Shown here one piece after another: positions 50,945-62,004 of a stretch of DNA of 64,000 bases; the stretch's first letter is position 1; each line of letters opens with the position of its first letter. Origin of the DNA: Streptococcaceae bacterium AF77-01CM03A (GTDB taxonomy: Bacteria > Bacillota > Bacilli > Lactobacillales > Streptococcaceae); contig JAQDDS010000005.1 in the NCBI GenBank assembly GCA_027665725.1, positions 1 to 64,000 of the forward strand, read 5' to 3'. Below the pieces are notes generated by a model. It saw only the letters and a list, made by a program, of their open reading frames with translations, was not told the origin of the DNA and searched no databases. The position numbers were made by a program, and so were the translations under genes.

Positions 50945-51517
50945 TCATCTCTGATTTCCTTCTTGCTTTCTCTCCACTCCCAAACGTTCCAAGACTTCTG
51001 GATAAAGTTTGTACTCTGTTTCGTGGATGCGAGTCTCGAAAGTATCAAGGGTATCCCCTTCAAGGCGTGGCACACGGACTTGTTTGATGACCTTACCGGT
51101 ATCAACGCCAGAGTCCACCCAATGAATGGTCACACCGCTCTCAGCAACACCTGCATTCCAAGCATCCTCAATACCATGAGCGCCTGGAAATTCAGGGAGA
51201 TAAGCCGGGTGAATATTGATGATACGGCCTTCATAAGTTGCTAGCAAGGTGGGACCGACGATTTTCATATAGCCTGCGAGACAAACCAATTCAATCTGGT
51301 GTTCATCCAAGAGTTCGACGATGGCTCCTTCATAGTCTGCCTTGTTTTCAAACTCCTTGAGTTCAAAAGCGTAGGATAATACCCCAAGATTCTCTGCACG
51401 CTCAAGTACATAGGCATCCCGATGATCTGAAAAGACAAATTCTACTGGAAATTGTTCTGCAATCACCTGAAAGTTTGAGCCGTTGCCAGAGGCAAAAACA
51501 GCAATCCTTTTAGTCAT
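50945..51517 (-). CDS. purN: Phosphoribosylglycinamide formyltransferase
   Basis: A 190-residue folate-dependent GAR transformylase. IAVFASGNGSNFQ (phosphate loop), CLAGYMKIVG, NIHPAYLPEFPG and HWVDSGVDTG carry the catalytic Asn-His-Asp. It starts within the purM stop (TAATG). Slightly longer than the usual ~182 residues, with an added basic C-terminus. Confidence 0.96.
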   Translation of the reverse strand: MTKRIAVFASGNGSNFQVIAEQFPVEFVFSDHRDAYVLERAENLGVLSYAFELKEFENKADYEGAIVELLDEHQIELVCLAGYMKIVGPTLLATYEGRIINIHPAYLPEFPGAHGIEDAWNAGVAESGVTIHWVDSGVDTGKVIKQVRVPRLEGDTLDTFETRIHETEYKLYPEVLERLGVERKQEGNQR

Positions 51518-52539
51518 TATTTAATCACCACACTTGCATCTGTCTTCTTCACAATACGACCAATTTCATAAACAGGTTCGTCAAGAAGTTCTTTGACACG
51601 TTCCACATTCTCTGGTTTAACCGCAAGCATAAGACCAATCCCCATGTTGAAGATTTCAAACATTTCTTCGTGTTTAATTTGGCCATATTTTTCAAGGGCT
51701 TTGAAAATTGGAAGAACTGGAACCTTGCTTTCGTCAATTTCAGCAGCCAAGTCATCCGCGAACATACGTGGCACATTTTCGATAAAACCACCACCTGTGA
51801 TGTGTGCAATACCATTCACCAATTCTTCTTTGATGAGCGGCAAAATAGCCTTGACGTAGATACGTGTTGGTTCCAAAAGAACGTCTTTAAGTTTCTTCCC
51901 TTCCAATTCTGGGAGGACTTCTTCACCTGTGTAATCAGCAAAGACACGACGAACAAGTGAGTAACCATTTGAGTGGATGCCACTTGAAGCAAGTCCCAGA
52001 ATCACATCACCTGCTGCTACTTTTGAACCGTCGATGATCTGAGATTTTTCTGCAACACCAACAGCAAAACCAGCCAAGTCATAGTCATCTTCACCGTACA
52101 TACCAGGCATTTCAGCTGTTTCCCCACCGATGAGAGCTGCGCCTGCTTGCACACAACCTTCAGCCACACCAGCAACAACTTGTTCTAGTTTAGCTGGTTC
52201 ATTTTTACCAGTTGCGATATAGTCCAAGAAGTAAAGAGGCTCTGCACCTGCAGCGATGATATCATTAACACACATAGCCACACAGTCTTGACCGATCGTA
52301 TCGTGTTTGTCGTACTTGATAGCAAGCATAAGTTTAGTACCAACACCATCTGTTCCTGAGATCAAGACGGGCTCTTTGACACCAGTTTTTGAAAGGTCGA
52401 ACATACCACCGAAGCCACCGAGAGCTCCCATAACACCTGCACGCTCTGTACGTGCCACGTGTTTTTTGATCCGTTCAACAACTTCATAACCCGCTTCAAC
52501 GTCCACACCAGACTGCGCATAAGCATTTTTATTCGTCAT
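51517..52539 (-). CDS. purM: Phosphoribosylformylglycinamidine cyclo-ligase
   Basis: A 340-residue AIR synthetase. [47 protein letters not shown] and [16 protein letters not shown] are the ATP- and substrate-binding signatures. ATG 52539 gives the standard family length; the frame from 52566 adds an unlikely leader. Confidence 0.97.
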   Translation of the reverse strand: MTNKNAYAQSGVDVEAGYEVVERIKKHVARTERAGVMGALGGFGGMFDLSKTGVKEPVLISGTDGVGTKLMLAIKYDKHDTIGQDCVAMCVNDIIAAGAEPLYFLDYIATGKNEPAKLEQVVAGVAEGCVQAGAALIGGETAEMPGMYGEDDYDLAGFAVGVAEKSQIIDGSKVAAGDVILGLASSGIHSNGYSLVRRVFADYTGEEVLPELEGKKLKDVLLEPTRIYVKAILPLIKEELVNGIAHITGGGFIENVPRMFADDLAAEIDESKVPVLPIFKALEKYGQIKHEEMFEIFNMGIGLMLAVKPENVERVKELLDEPVYEIGRIVKKTDASVVIK

Positions 52540-52575
52540 TTGTTTATTCCTTTTCCTTTCCTTCAATGGGGAATT

Positions 52576-54018
52576 TTATTTGTAAAAACTCGTTTTTTCT
52601 TCCAAACTTCTACGATATTCTTCTTCATAATCATAGAGAGGAGTTGGATAGTTCCCATCAAAGTAAGCCACACATAGACCGCCATTTGGCGCGTCTGTTT
52701 CAATTCCAATAGAGTTAATCAAGCCATCAATCGAAAGATAAGTCAGGCTATCCGCACCAATGATTTGGCAAGTTTCCTCAACGGTATGATTAGCCGCAAT
52801 CAACTCCTGACGTGTCTGGATATCAATCCCGTAGAAACATGGATAGGCAAGAGCAGGACTACCAATGGCAACATGCACTTCTGACGCTCCCGCTTCTTTC
52901 AAGAGTTGGACAATGCGACGAGATGTTGTTCCTCGTACAATCGAATCATCAATCATGACAACGCGTTTGCCTTTAACAACACCAGAAACAGCAGATAACT
53001 TCATCCGAACCCCTTGCTCACGTAATTCTTGAGTCGGCTGGATAAAGGTCCGTTGCGTATATTGGTTCTTGATGAGCCCCATTTCATTTGGTAGACCTGA
53101 TTCTTCGGCAAAGCCCATCGCTGCGCTTAGCGAGGAGTTTGGCACCCCGACTACGATATCAGCTTCATACTTGAACTCACGTGCCAGTTGAGCTCCCATT
53201 CTCTTACGAGCCGTATGGACATTGACTCCGTGGATATTGGAGTCAGGACGTGCGAAGTAGATATACTCCATGGAACAGATAGCCAACTGAGTATCGTTTG
53301 TATAGCTATCATACTGGATGCCATTGTCATCAACAATGACAATCTCGCCTGGTTTTACGTCGCGAATCCACTCAGCACCGATTACTTCGAAGGCACAGGT
53401 TTCAGATGAAACCACTACAGCTCCATTAGCCATTTTCCCGATTGACAGAGGTCGGAAGCCATTTGGATCAAGCGCTGCAATTAACTTATCTTCAAACATC
53501 AAGAGATAAGCAAAACCACCTTTGACAAGATTAAGCGCTTCTTTGACTTTCCCCAGCAGGCTAGGATTGTGACTTCGGCGAATCAAGTGAGCCAAGATTT
53601 CTGAATCAGAAGTCGAGCTAAAGATTGCCCCTCTTTGTTCCAATTCTTGCTTGAGAGATTCTGCATTGGTCAAATTCCCATTGTGAGCCAAACCAAACTG
53701 CATATCGTGAAAACGGAAGAGGAAAGGTTGGATATTGTCTACAGAAGCTTCTCCCGCAGTCGCATAACGCACATGCCCAATCGCTCCAGTTCCTGTCAAT
53801 TTATCTAAATTAGCAGGATTTTTGAAGACTTCTGATAAAAGCCCCATATCACGATGACGCTTCAATTGTCCATGATCATTGGAGAGGATTCCTGCCCCCT
53901 CCTGACCACGGTGCTGAAGACTATGGAGTCCAAAATAGGTCAATTTGGCAGCGTCTGGGTGGCCCCAAATACCAAAAACACCACATTCTTCATTAAGAGA
54001 TTTTACTTCGTATGTCAT
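52576..54018 (-). CDS. purF: Amidophosphoribosyltransferase
   Basis: A 480-residue glutamine PRPP amidotransferase, first committed step. An 11-residue propeptide precedes Cys12 (EECGVFGIWGH), the N-terminal nucleophile after processing. The glutaminase domain is followed by the PRPP-binding VVMIDDSIVRGTTSRRI. It begins 12 nt after purL. Confidence 0.97.
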   Translation of the reverse strand: MTYEVKSLNEECGVFGIWGHPDAAKLTYFGLHSLQHRGQEGAGILSNDHGQLKRHRDMGLLSEVFKNPANLDKLTGTGAIGHVRYATAGEASVDNIQPFLFRFHDMQFGLAHNGNLTNAESLKQELEQRGAIFSSTSDSEILAHLIRRSHNPSLLGKVKEALNLVKGGFAYLLMFEDKLIAALDPNGFRPLSIGKMANGAVVVSSETCAFEVIGAEWIRDVKPGEIVIVDDNGIQYDSYTNDTQLAICSMEYIYFARPDSNIHGVNVHTARKRMGAQLAREFKYEADIVVGVPNSSLSAAMGFAEESGLPNEMGLIKNQYTQRTFIQPTQELREQGVRMKLSAVSGVVKGKRVVMIDDSIVRGTTSRRIVQLLKEAGASEVHVAIGSPALAYPCFYGIDIQTRQELIAANHTVEETCQIIGADSLTYLSIDGLINSIGIETDAPNGGLCVAYFDGNYPTPLYDYEEEYRRSLEEKTSFYK

Positions 54019-54030
54019 TTTATATACCTT

Positions 54031-57000
54031 TTATTTTCCAGTAAAGTATTTAACCGCTGATGCAAAGAGATGTTGATCTTTATTTCCTGGAATATTTTGG
54101 AAGAGACCGTCTTCAAAACGTTCTGAGTGACCCATCTTACCAATAATTTGACCGTTCTTGCTTGTGATACCTTCGATCGCATTGACAGATCCGTTAGGAT
54201 TGTATTTTGAATCCATGCTTGGTTTGCCTTCGAAGTCAACGTATTGGGTAAAGATTTGACCATTGTCACGAAGCTCTGCAAATTCCTCAGCTGTCACGAC
54301 AAATTTACCTTCACCGTGTGATACTGGAATGGCATGGATGTCGCCAACTTCCACTCCAGCAAGCCATGGTGAGTTGGTATTGGCAATCCGTGTTTCCACC
54401 ATCTTAGCCACGTGTTGATTGGCATCATTGTAGAATAGGGTTGGACTAGTACTGCTTGCATCTTCAAAGTTACCATATGGAAGAAGACCTGATTTAACAA
54501 GAGCTTGGAACCCGTTACAAATACCGATGATCAAACCACCACCTTCGATGAAACTATCAATGGCTGCACGTACTTTTTCATTGAGCAAGATGTTAACGAT
54601 GAATTTAGCAGATCCATCTGGTTCATCGGCTGCTGAGAAGCCACCTGCAAAGAAGATAATGTTAGCTTTTTCGATATTGTCAACCATAGTGTCAACAGAC
54701 TTGACAATAGCCTCTTCGTTAAGTGTTACAAATGGTACTAAGTTGACTTTCGCACCTTCTTTTTCAAAGGCCTTAGCTGAATCGTACTCAGAGTTAGTAC
54801 CTGGGAATACTGGGATGTAAACCACTGGTGTCTCAACTGTTTCTTTAGCTTTGATCACAGCATCTGATGCCACAGCTGGTACTTCTTCCAACTCAGTTGC
54901 TTGTGCAAATTCCGTTGGGTAAACCTCTTCCAATTTACCTTGGAAGGCACTGTCAAGTTTGTGTCCATCAAGCGTTACACCATTGACAGTAAGTGTAAAG
55001 TCGGCTGCTGTTTGTCCGATCTTGGCAACACCTGAAATCTCTTCTGGAGATGTGAAGACGAATCCACCCAATTGAGCTGTCAAGGCAGTCTCAAGATTTT
55101 CAAGGGTTACAGTGGCACCAATATGGTTACCAAATGTTGCAAGGGCAAGAGCTTCAACCACACCACCATATTTGACAGCTGATGCAGATGTGACTTTATG
55201 GTCAGCTTGGATGGCTTCAAACTTAGCAAAGTTAGACTTGATAAGATCGAAGTCAATTTCTTGTGCTAAAGCTTGACCAGGAATGTAGTAAATATTTTCA
55301 CCAGCAGCTTTGAATTCTGGAGAAAGAACCTTACGGCTATCTGCAGTTGTGACACCAAAGGCAACCAAGGTTGGGGGTACTGTCAATTCTTCAAAGGTAC
55401 CAGACATAGAGTCTTTACCACCGATAGATGGCAAACCAAGTTGAATCTGAGCTTCGATTGATCCAAGGAGAGCTGATACTGGTTGACCAAAACGCTCTGC
55501 TTGTTTATCCATACGCTCGAAGTATTCTTGGTAAGAGAAACGAGCCTTAGACCAGTTTGCACCAGCAGCAACCAAACGAGCTGTTGCTTCGATTACTGCA
55601 TAGGCAGCGCCATGATATGGAGACCATTCTGCTACATAAGGGTTGAATCCTTGCGCCATAACAGAAGCAGTTGTTGTCACGCCATGTTGGACTGGCAATT
55701 TCTGTACAGAAGCTTCCGTTGGTGTGATTTGATAGCGACCACCAAGTGGGTGATTGACTGTTGAACGTCCAACTGAGCTATCAAAGATGGTTTGCAACCC
55801 TTTTTGACTGGCATGGTTCAGGTCAGCCAAGACTTCAAGAGTATCCGCTTCGAGGGTTTCTGCAGATGTTTGACGTTTTTCTGGAAGCTTGACATCCTTG
55901 TCAACCACCTTAGCATCTACAACCACACGTACACCGTTTGTATCAAGGAAACGACGTTCCAAATCAACGATGGTTTCACCATTCCAGTGCATGACAAGAT
56001 TTGGTTTTTCAGTTACTGTCGCAACGACAACAGCATCAATATTTTCTTTATTACATGCTGCAATGAAGGCATCCACATCTTCTGGACGAACCACTACAGC
56101 CATACGCTCTTGAGATTCAGAGATGGCAATTTCTGTACCGTTCAAACCTTGGTATTTCAATGGCACTTTGTCCAGGTCAATTTCAAGACCATCTGCCAAC
56201 TCACCGATAGCTACACAGACACCGCCAGCACCAAAGTCATTTGATTTCTTGATCAGACGTGTCACATCCCCATTACGGAAAAGACGTTGAATCTTACGCT
56301 CTTCGATGGCATTCCCTTTTTGGACCTCAGCACCAGCTGTTTCAACAGATTCAACCGTTTGAACTTTAGAAGAACCTGTCGCACCACCGACACCGTCACG
56401 TCCAGTTTTACCACCGAGGAGGATAATCACATCACCTGCTTCAGGTTTTTCACGGACCACATTGCCCTTAGGAGCCGCACCAACAACGGCACCTAGCTCC
56501 ATCCGCTTAGCAACGAAACCTGGGTGGAAGTATTCACGAACATAGGTTGTTGCAAGACCAATTTGGTTACCGTATGAAGAATAACCGTGAGCCGCTGTTT
56601 TAGAAATCACTTGTTGTGGCAATTTACCAGCACAAGTTTCAGCAATTGGTGTTGTAATATCACCAGCACCTGAGATACGCATGGCTTGGTAAACGTATGA
56701 ACGACCTGACAATGGGTCACGAATGGCACCACCGATACAGGTAGCCGCTCCACCAAATGGTTCGATCTCCGTTGGGTGATTATGAGTTTCATTTTTGAAC
56801 ATGAGAAGCCATGGCTCTTTGATACCATTGACATCCACTTCAATTTCAACAGAGCAGGCATTGATTTCATCAGACACTTCCATGTCATCCAAACGACCAT
56901 TGGCACGCTCATAACGACCAAAAATAGTCGCCATATCCATCAAGGTCTGAGGTTTTTCCGTACGTCCCAACTCATCACGCATGGCGATATATTTGTCATA

Positions 57001-57756
57001 AGTCGCTTGCAATTGTTTTTGGAATTTAGAAGCTGAAAAGTCGATATTCTTCAATTCAGTCTCGAAAGTGGTGTGACGGCAGTGGTCAGACCAATAAGTA
57101 TCCAAAACCTTAAGCTCAGTCTCAGTTGGTACACGTCCAATAGATTTGAAGTAATCTTGAATGAAGAGAAGATCATCCACTTCCATGGCCAATCCTTGCT
57201 CTGCCTTATACTGTGCAAAATTTTCTGCCGTATAAGTTTCAAAGAAATCCAAGTTTGGAATAGTCTTGTCAGACTCAGAGAAATCCTGTTTGGCAATACC
57301 TAATGTAATGTCCTTGAAACGAGAATCCACTGGGTTCAAGAGATAGTTTTTAACAGCTTCTAATTCATTCGCATCAATATCCTTATTAATCAAGTAAAGT
57401 TGTGCTGTGTTCACCGTTACATCATTTGAACTACCAAGCAAAAGCAAAGCTTCCTGCGAAGATGCTGCACGTTGGTCAAACTGTCCCGGCAAGCTTTCAA
57501 TAGCAAAGAAAGCATACTTCTCAAGATCAGCCTTAACCGTAGCTTCATCCAAAACAGTATCGGTCACCTGCTCAGAGAAGATATGTTTTTCCGCACGCGC
57601 AAACAAGTCCTCTGCCAAATCAAAGACATCATAAACCTGTACGATGCGAATAGTTTTCAAGGTTGAAAGTCCTAAATTATGCTGGAGCTCTCTTACCAAA
57701 CTCTCTGACTTAACCTGAAAATCAGCCTTCTTTTCAACAAAAATACGTTTATTCAT
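54031..57756 (-). CDS. purL: Phosphoribosylformylglycinamidine synthase, single chain
   Basis: A 1,241-residue fused enzyme with the synthetase domains (LDTYWSDHCRHTTFET, FKNETHNHPTEIEPFGGAATCIGG) and a C-terminal class I glutaminase (FFAGGFSAADEPDG, catalytic Cys in IIGICNGFQALVKSG, HGEGKF). Streptococci use this long single-chain form rather than separate PurS/Q/L. Full length. Confidence 0.97.
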   Translation of the reverse strand: MNKRIFVEKKADFQVKSESLVRELQHNLGLSTLKTIRIVQVYDVFDLAEDLFARAEKHIFSEQVTDTVLDEATVKADLEKYAFFAIESLPGQFDQRAASSQEALLLLGSSNDVTVNTAQLYLINKDIDANELEAVKNYLLNPVDSRFKDITLGIAKQDFSESDKTIPNLDFFETYTAENFAQYKAEQGLAMEVDDLLFIQDYFKSIGRVPTETELKVLDTYWSDHCRHTTFETELKNIDFSASKFQKQLQATYDKYIAMRDELGRTEKPQTLMDMATIFGRYERANGRLDDMEVSDEINACSVEIEVDVNGIKEPWLLMFKNETHNHPTEIEPFGGAATCIGGAIRDPLSGRSYVYQAMRISGAGDITTPIAETCAGKLPQQVISKTAAHGYSSYGNQIGLATTYVREYFHPGFVAKRMELGAVVGAAPKGNVVREKPEAGDVIILLGGKTGRDGVGGATGSSKVQTVESVETAGAEVQKGNAIEERKIQRLFRNGDVTRLIKKSNDFGAGGVCVAIGELADGLEIDLDKVPLKYQGLNGTEIAISESQERMAVVVRPEDVDAFIAACNKENIDAVVVATVTEKPNLVMHWNGETIVDLERRFLDTNGVRVVVDAKVVDKDVKLPEKRQTSAETLEADTLEVLADLNHASQKGLQTIFDSSVGRSTVNHPLGGRYQITPTEASVQKLPVQHGVTTTASVMAQGFNPYVAEWSPYHGAAYAVIEATARLVAAGANWSKARFSYQEYFERMDKQAERFGQPVSALLGSIEAQIQLGLPSIGGKDSMSGTFEELTVPPTLVAFGVTTADSRKVLSPEFKAAGENIYYIPGQALAQEIDFDLIKSNFAKFEAIQADHKVTSASAVKYGGVVEALALATFGNHIGATVTLENLETALTAQLGGFVFTSPEEISGVAKIGQTAADFTLTVNGVTLDGHKLDSAFQGKLEEVYPTEFAQATELEEVPAVASDAVIKAKETVETPVVYIPVFPGTNSEYDSAKAFEKEGAKVNLVPFVTLNEEAIVKSVDTMVDNIEKANIIFFAGGFSAADEPDGSAKFIVNILLNEKVRAAIDSFIEGGGLIIGICNGFQALVKSGLLPYGNFEDASSTSPTLFYNDANQHVAKMVETRIANTNSPWLAGVEVGDIHAIPVSHGEGKFVVTAEEFAELRDNGQIFTQYVDFEGKPSMDSKYNPNGSVNAIEGITSKNGQIIGKMGHSERFEDGLFQNIPGNKDQHLFASAVKYFTGK

Positions 57757-57811
57757 TTTATTTCCTTTATCTATTTCTACTTAAAGATCATAGTGAAGAC
57801 CAAGTAAAAGG

Positions 57812-58519
57812 TTACTTCAAGCCCTGCAATTTCTCTAACACAACCTTATATACATCCGTTAAACTGCCTAAATCTCTACGGAAAACATCCTTATCCATAT
57901 GGTGCCCTTCCGCATCCCAAAGACGGCAGTTGTCTGGTGAGAATTCGTCTGCCAAGATAATCTTGCCATCCTTATCAAAACCAAATTCCAATTTGAAGTC
58001 AATCAAGCGAAGACCAATTTGTGCAAACCAATCTTTCAGCAATTCATTGATACGACGCGTTTCTTCCTTGATATAAGCAATTTGTTCATCATTGGCAATA
58101 TCCAAGAACTTCACATGCTCATCATTGATGAATGGATCATCCAAATCATCGTTTTTGTAGTAAAATTCAACGATTGGAGTCTCCAAGTCCAAACCTTCTT
58201 CAACGCCAAAACGTTTAGAAAAAGAACCCGCAGTCACGTTACGAAGAACAACCTCCAAAGGAATGATTGTCACTTTCTTGTTGAGTTGTTCTGTTTCAGA
58301 AATACGTTCGATAAAGTGTGTCGCCACACCAGCAGCATTCAATTTTTCAAAAATAAGAGACGAAATCTGATTATTCAGCACACCTTTACCCTTAATAGTC
58401 TCCTTACGAGCACCATTCAGCATAGTGGCCTGGTCCTTATAGACCGACTTAATCACATTTTCGTCTTCTGTACTATAGATATCTTTGGCTTTTCCCGTAT
58501 AAATTAATTTGTTTGACAT
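57812..58519 (-). CDS. purC: SAICAR synthase
   Basis: A 235-residue enzyme that joins aspartate to [58 protein letters not shown] and DKDVFRRD are signatures. ATG 58519 gives the family length; the frame from 58561 would begin upstream of the -10 element. First gene of the main purine operon. Confidence 0.97.
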   Translation of the reverse strand: MSNKLIYTGKAKDIYSTEDENVIKSVYKDQATMLNGARKETIKGKGVLNNQISSLIFEKLNAAGVATHFIERISETEQLNKKVTIIPLEVVLRNVTAGSFSKRFGVEEGLDLETPIVEFYYKNDDLDDPFINDEHVKFLDIANDEQIAYIKEETRRINELLKDWFAQIGLRLIDFKLEFGFDKDGKIILADEFSPDNCRLWDAEGHHMDKDVFRRDLGSLTDVYKVVLEKLQGLK

Positions 58520-58551
58520 TTTATCGTTCGCCTTTCGTATTACTTGAGCAC

Positions 58552-58612
58552 ATTTTACCACAATAGCAAGCAGAAATCAAATATTTCGCGAACGAAAACG
58601 TATTCTTTCTGA
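58552..58612 (-). promoter_or_regulatory. purC promoter with PurBox-like sequences
   Basis: TTGATT (58575-58580), 17-nt spacer, TAAAAT (58552-58557) with TGG before it. Upstream (58585-58605) is a CG-containing cluster with CGCGAA and CGAACG cores, resembling PurR boxes. Confidence 0.6.
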
Positions 58613-58679
58613 GTTTTATAAAAACTGTAAATCGTTTTAGGATTACAGTTTTTAAATATTATTTAAGAAAAGGTGATCA

Positions 58680-59597
58680 TTATTCCCAATTCAAAAAATC
58701 ATCCAAATAATAGCGTAAATAACTTTTCTTGCCTGTAATTATCTGTAAACGGCCTTCTAAACCATACCTAAGCTTTTCAGCTTGTTCTTGAGTTATTTTT
58801 GTTTCCGCTTCTATTTTAAAGAAATTTCCTTGATCAGTTCTAGTTGCAATTGTATCAATACTAGTGATAGTAGAAACAAGTCTCACTTGACCATTAGCGT
58901 CATTAGTCGTGGTAAAGCGTACAGAATCTCCAATCTTGATTCTCACAATATCTTTTGAACTAAGATAGGCCGTCAATTTTGTTTTCCCTTCTCTATCTAA
59001 TAGTGGATATAATTTAGCCAGTAATGTTCCTTCTGTGACTACCGCAGATTGATTCCTTTCAGGATTGAGATAAAGAACTCCGTCTTCCTGGGCTCTTATT
59101 GTTCCTTTTTCGAGTAAGCTAGTTTGATTTTTTTTGCCTATTTCTCTTTCTAAATCATCTTGCTCTAAAGCTATCTGCTCTTGTACAGTCGAAGAATTCT
59201 GAGAAAAGAGACCTATATTGGGCTGTGTAGTACTGTTCTTAAGGTTACTTGTTTTACTTTGATGATTTCTAAAACTCTCCAACTGATTAACATTAGCTTC
59301 ATCCTGAATCACATCTCCAACCTCCTGATACTGAACAAGTAAATCTCCTCGTTGCACTTGTTTGTTCTCTTCCAGATAATTAACTACCATCCGCCTATTA
59401 CTAGTTGATTGGATATTAGCAATGATACGACTAGGTTCAACTGTAGCTTTCGAAGATAAACTAATTTCCTTTTCTGCAAACATTGCAAATCCAAACGTAA
59501 ACACCACCAAAAGTGACATAGGAAAAATCACTCGGCTGGAAAAATTATGATAACGTCGATTATAAAATTCCGCACTTTCTAAAAATTCAAGGTGCAT
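58680..59597 (-). CDS. comB: ComB-like exporter accessory protein with shortened coiled coil
   Basis: A 305-residue membrane-fusion-type partner of ComA, which exports competence peptide. The N-terminus ([20 protein letters not shown]), membrane helix (about 22-42) and first half of the lipoyl-like domain ([20 protein letters not shown]) match pneumococcal ComB, as does the C-terminal half ([24 protein letters not shown] ... [13 protein letters not shown]). Between them only about 70 residues remain where I remember over 200 in the 449-residue pneumococcal protein. The frame is continuous, with GGAG 7 nt before the ATG. It may be a functional short form or an in-frame deletion. Confidence 0.85.
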   Translation of the reverse strand: MHLEFLESAEFYNRRYHNFSSRVIFPMSLLVVFTFGFAMFAEKEISLSSKATVEPSRIIANIQSTSNRRMVVNYLEENKQVQRGDLLVQYQEVGDVIQDEANVNQLESFRNHQSKTSNLKNSTTQPNIGLFSQNSSTVQEQIALEQDDLEREIGKKNQTSLLEKGTIRAQEDGVLYLNPERNQSAVVTEGTLLAKLYPLLDREGKTKLTAYLSSKDIVRIKIGDSVRFTTTNDANGQVRLVSTITSIDTIATRTDQGNFFKIEAETKITQEQAEKLRYGLEGRLQIITGKKSYLRYYLDDFLNWE

Positions 59598-59609
59598 TCT
59601 TTCTCCTTT

Positions 59610-61763
59610 CTAACAGTTAACTAAATGAGTATAAAAACTATTTCGAGCAAGCAAGTCAGCATGATTCCCCTCCTCTACAATCTTACCCCGATCCAAAACG
59701 ATAACCTTCTCCACCCGTTCAGCAATAGTTAAACGGTGAGCGATGAAAATCAAGGTCTTATCTAGATTCATGAGGTTATCTACTATCCGTTTCTCTGTTA
59801 AGATATCTAGACTGCTCGTCGCCTCATCCAAAATCAAGATAGGAGTATCTGTCAAGAGAGCACGCGCCAAAGCAATCCTCTGGCGTTGACCACCAGAAAT
59901 TCCTGTCCCATCAGAAGTCAATTCTGTCTGGTAGTTCAAGGGCATACGCTCAATATCTTCACGAATTTCTGCTAATTCCACCGCACGCACTATATCCTCC
60001 TGAGTCGTACCCTCCTTAGCTCCGAGAAGGAGATTTTCTAATATTGTTCCATTAAAAACATAGGGTTGTTGAGGCAAATAGTTGATATGTTGGCGCAGAG
60101 ACTTTTTATCAATATGATTTAAATTCATATCCCCAAGTCTGATTTCTCCCTGACTTGGGCTGTAAAAATTAACCATCATCTTAGCTAGAGTCGACTTCCC
60201 TGATCCTGAAATCCCTACAAGAGCTATTTTAGAACCCTGTTTGATTGTCAAATTGATATCCGATAAAATATCTTGACCGTAATCATACTTGTAATGTACT
60301 TTCTTAAAAGTCATATCTCCTTGAACCGTACTCAAATCCTCTACCATTTTCTGTTCTTCAAACTCGGAGTTGACTAGATACACTTCATTGAGTCGGTTAT
60401 TTGCAACTTGAGCCGTTTGAAGCTTACTCTGAAGGTTGATGATGTTTTCTAGAGGATTTGTGAAATAAAAAAGAAGTGTATTATAGGTAATTAACTGTCC
60501 TAAGCTCATTTTCCCATCCATAACAAGATTGGCCCCCATCCATAAAATACAGACATTTAGAAAAAGTTGAGCTAGTTTTTTAAGAGCTTTTTGCTGACTC
60601 TCTGCTCTACTATAAGTAAAGGATTTTTTCAGAAAGTCCACAAATTCCCTATCAATCTTTTGGTAGCGTGTTTTTTCGCTAGCCAAGGATTTAATCGTTT
60701 CAATACCATTGATATCCTCTATAACGGATGATGATAGGGTTGCATTTGCTTCCATAGTATCCCGGTTCATCTTTTCAAAAGGTTTCATAAAAGCAAAAAT
60801 AATTGCAGCATAAATAGGGAGACCCAATAAACTTATGAAAAAAAGACTACTATTTTGCAAAAACAAGATTATGGAAATAATCAATACCGTAGATATATCC
60901 AAAAAAATTGAAATAATGGTTGAAGCTAAGGCATCTATGATACTATTGGCATCTGTAAATCGAGACACGATTTCCCCCGTCCGTCGAGTCGCAAAAAAAG
61001 ACACAGGTAGATGAAAAACATGTTTGATATAAGATAAAATAACATCAATCGATAGACGTTGCCCAAGGACAATTAATAGGTAATCTTGAGCAAAAGACAA
61101 AATCTGCTGAAGGGCATACACGATAACAAGACATATAGAAATAACACTTAGGGTCGAAGATGTCTGATTTGGTACATAGGTATCAATAATAGATTGTAGA
61201 TAGTATGAACCAACGATATTAATCAAGGTTACTAGAGTAGTCGCTAAAATGATATTGATGATTAAACCTTTCTGATTTATCAAAATAGGTAGAAAAGAAG
61301 TCCAACCCTGATTCTTGTCCTTATGTGGCTGATAATTTGGGGAGGGAGCCACAAAGATAGTTGTTCCTGTCCATTCTTCTTCAAATCTTTCGCGCGATAG
61401 TTTTGTCAATCTAATCCCTGGATCTGGGTCAGCTATATGAATATTCTCCTTATCCCGTCCGGTTACTACATAGTAATGAAGTAATTCTCCTTCCTTAAGT
61501 ACGTGTACGATAAAAGGAAATGTCAAATCAGGCAAATCGAACAGGCTCATATCCGCTTGAATAGCCTGTGTTTCAAACCCAAGTTCCTCCGCAACTTTCA
61601 CTAGCCCCAAAGCTGTCGTCCCATTTATAGTCGTTTTGGCTAACTCTCGTAGACGTGCTAATGAATAATAGCTTCCAAAATAGCCAAACACCATGGCCAA
61701 CGAAGCCACTCCGCAGTCCTTCTGATCCATCTGTGAGCGGTAGTGTTTTTTCCTAAATTTCAT
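59610..61763 (-). CDS. comA: ComA peptidase-ABC transporter for competence peptide
   Basis: A 717-residue bacteriocin-type ABC exporter. The N-terminal C39 peptidase has Cys17 (QKDCGVASLAMV), His96 and Asp112 (ADPDP), and cleaves double-glycine leaders. Six membrane helices follow, then an ATPase with GISGSGKST, ISGGQRQR, ILILDEATSSLD and the His in IAHRL. Its length equals pneumococcal ComA, and the position next to purC is the comAB site. The related BlpA exports bacteriocins, but the synteny favours ComA. Confidence 0.92.
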   Translation of the reverse strand: MKFRKKHYRSQMDQKDCGVASLAMVFGYFGSYYSLARLRELAKTTINGTTALGLVKVAEELGFETQAIQADMSLFDLPDLTFPFIVHVLKEGELLHYYVVTGRDKENIHIADPDPGIRLTKLSRERFEEEWTGTTIFVAPSPNYQPHKDKNQGWTSFLPILINQKGLIINIILATTLVTLINIVGSYYLQSIIDTYVPNQTSSTLSVISICLVIVYALQQILSFAQDYLLIVLGQRLSIDVILSYIKHVFHLPVSFFATRRTGEIVSRFTDANSIIDALASTIISIFLDISTVLIISIILFLQNSSLFFISLLGLPIYAAIIFAFMKPFEKMNRDTMEANATLSSSVIEDINGIETIKSLASEKTRYQKIDREFVDFLKKSFTYSRAESQQKALKKLAQLFLNVCILWMGANLVMDGKMSLGQLITYNTLLFYFTNPLENIINLQSKLQTAQVANNRLNEVYLVNSEFEEQKMVEDLSTVQGDMTFKKVHYKYDYGQDILSDINLTIKQGSKIALVGISGSGKSTLAKMMVNFYSPSQGEIRLGDMNLNHIDKKSLRQHINYLPQQPYVFNGTILENLLLGAKEGTTQEDIVRAVELAEIREDIERMPLNYQTELTSDGTGISGGQRQRIALARALLTDTPILILDEATSSLDILTEKRIVDNLMNLDKTLIFIAHRLTIAERVEKVIVLDRGKIVEEGNHADLLARNSFYTHLVNC

Positions 61764-61869
61764 ATTCTTATCCTTTTTCTTAACAATCTAATTAAAAGTT
61801 CTGTAAGATTATTTTAGCCAAACAAAGTAAGAAATAGGTAACTCTTTCTAAAAAAACAATATCTGTACT

Positions 61870-61905
61870 CAAACTGTACTGATATAAGTTTAAGTGTTCA
61901 TATGA
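61870..61905 (-). promoter_or_regulatory. Possible ComE-type direct repeat upstream of comA
   Basis: Minus strand ACACTTAAA and ACAGTTTGAG start 20 bp apart, close to the ComE pattern of two ACAnTT-type repeats 21 bp apart. The rest of the 241-bp acpP-comA gap is AT-rich and holds no ORF. Confidence 0.35.
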
Positions 61906-61971
61906 ATAAACAAATTTGTCAAGATAAATGCTTTACCTATCACAAAAAAACCATGTCAGCACAGTCTACAT

Positions 61972-62004
61972 AAAAAAGCAACATGCCAGGCATGTTGCTT
62001 TTTC
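61972..62004 (-). terminator. Terminator of recO-plsX-acpP
   Basis: GCAACATGCC/GGCATGTTGC 10-bp stem with a 1-nt nominal loop, A run before and T run after, directly after the acpP stop. Confidence 0.9.

Noticed and set aside
58680..59597. comB as a frameshifted pseudogene
   Set aside because: The frame is continuous and both conserved ends are in the same frame, so it is an in-frame short form.
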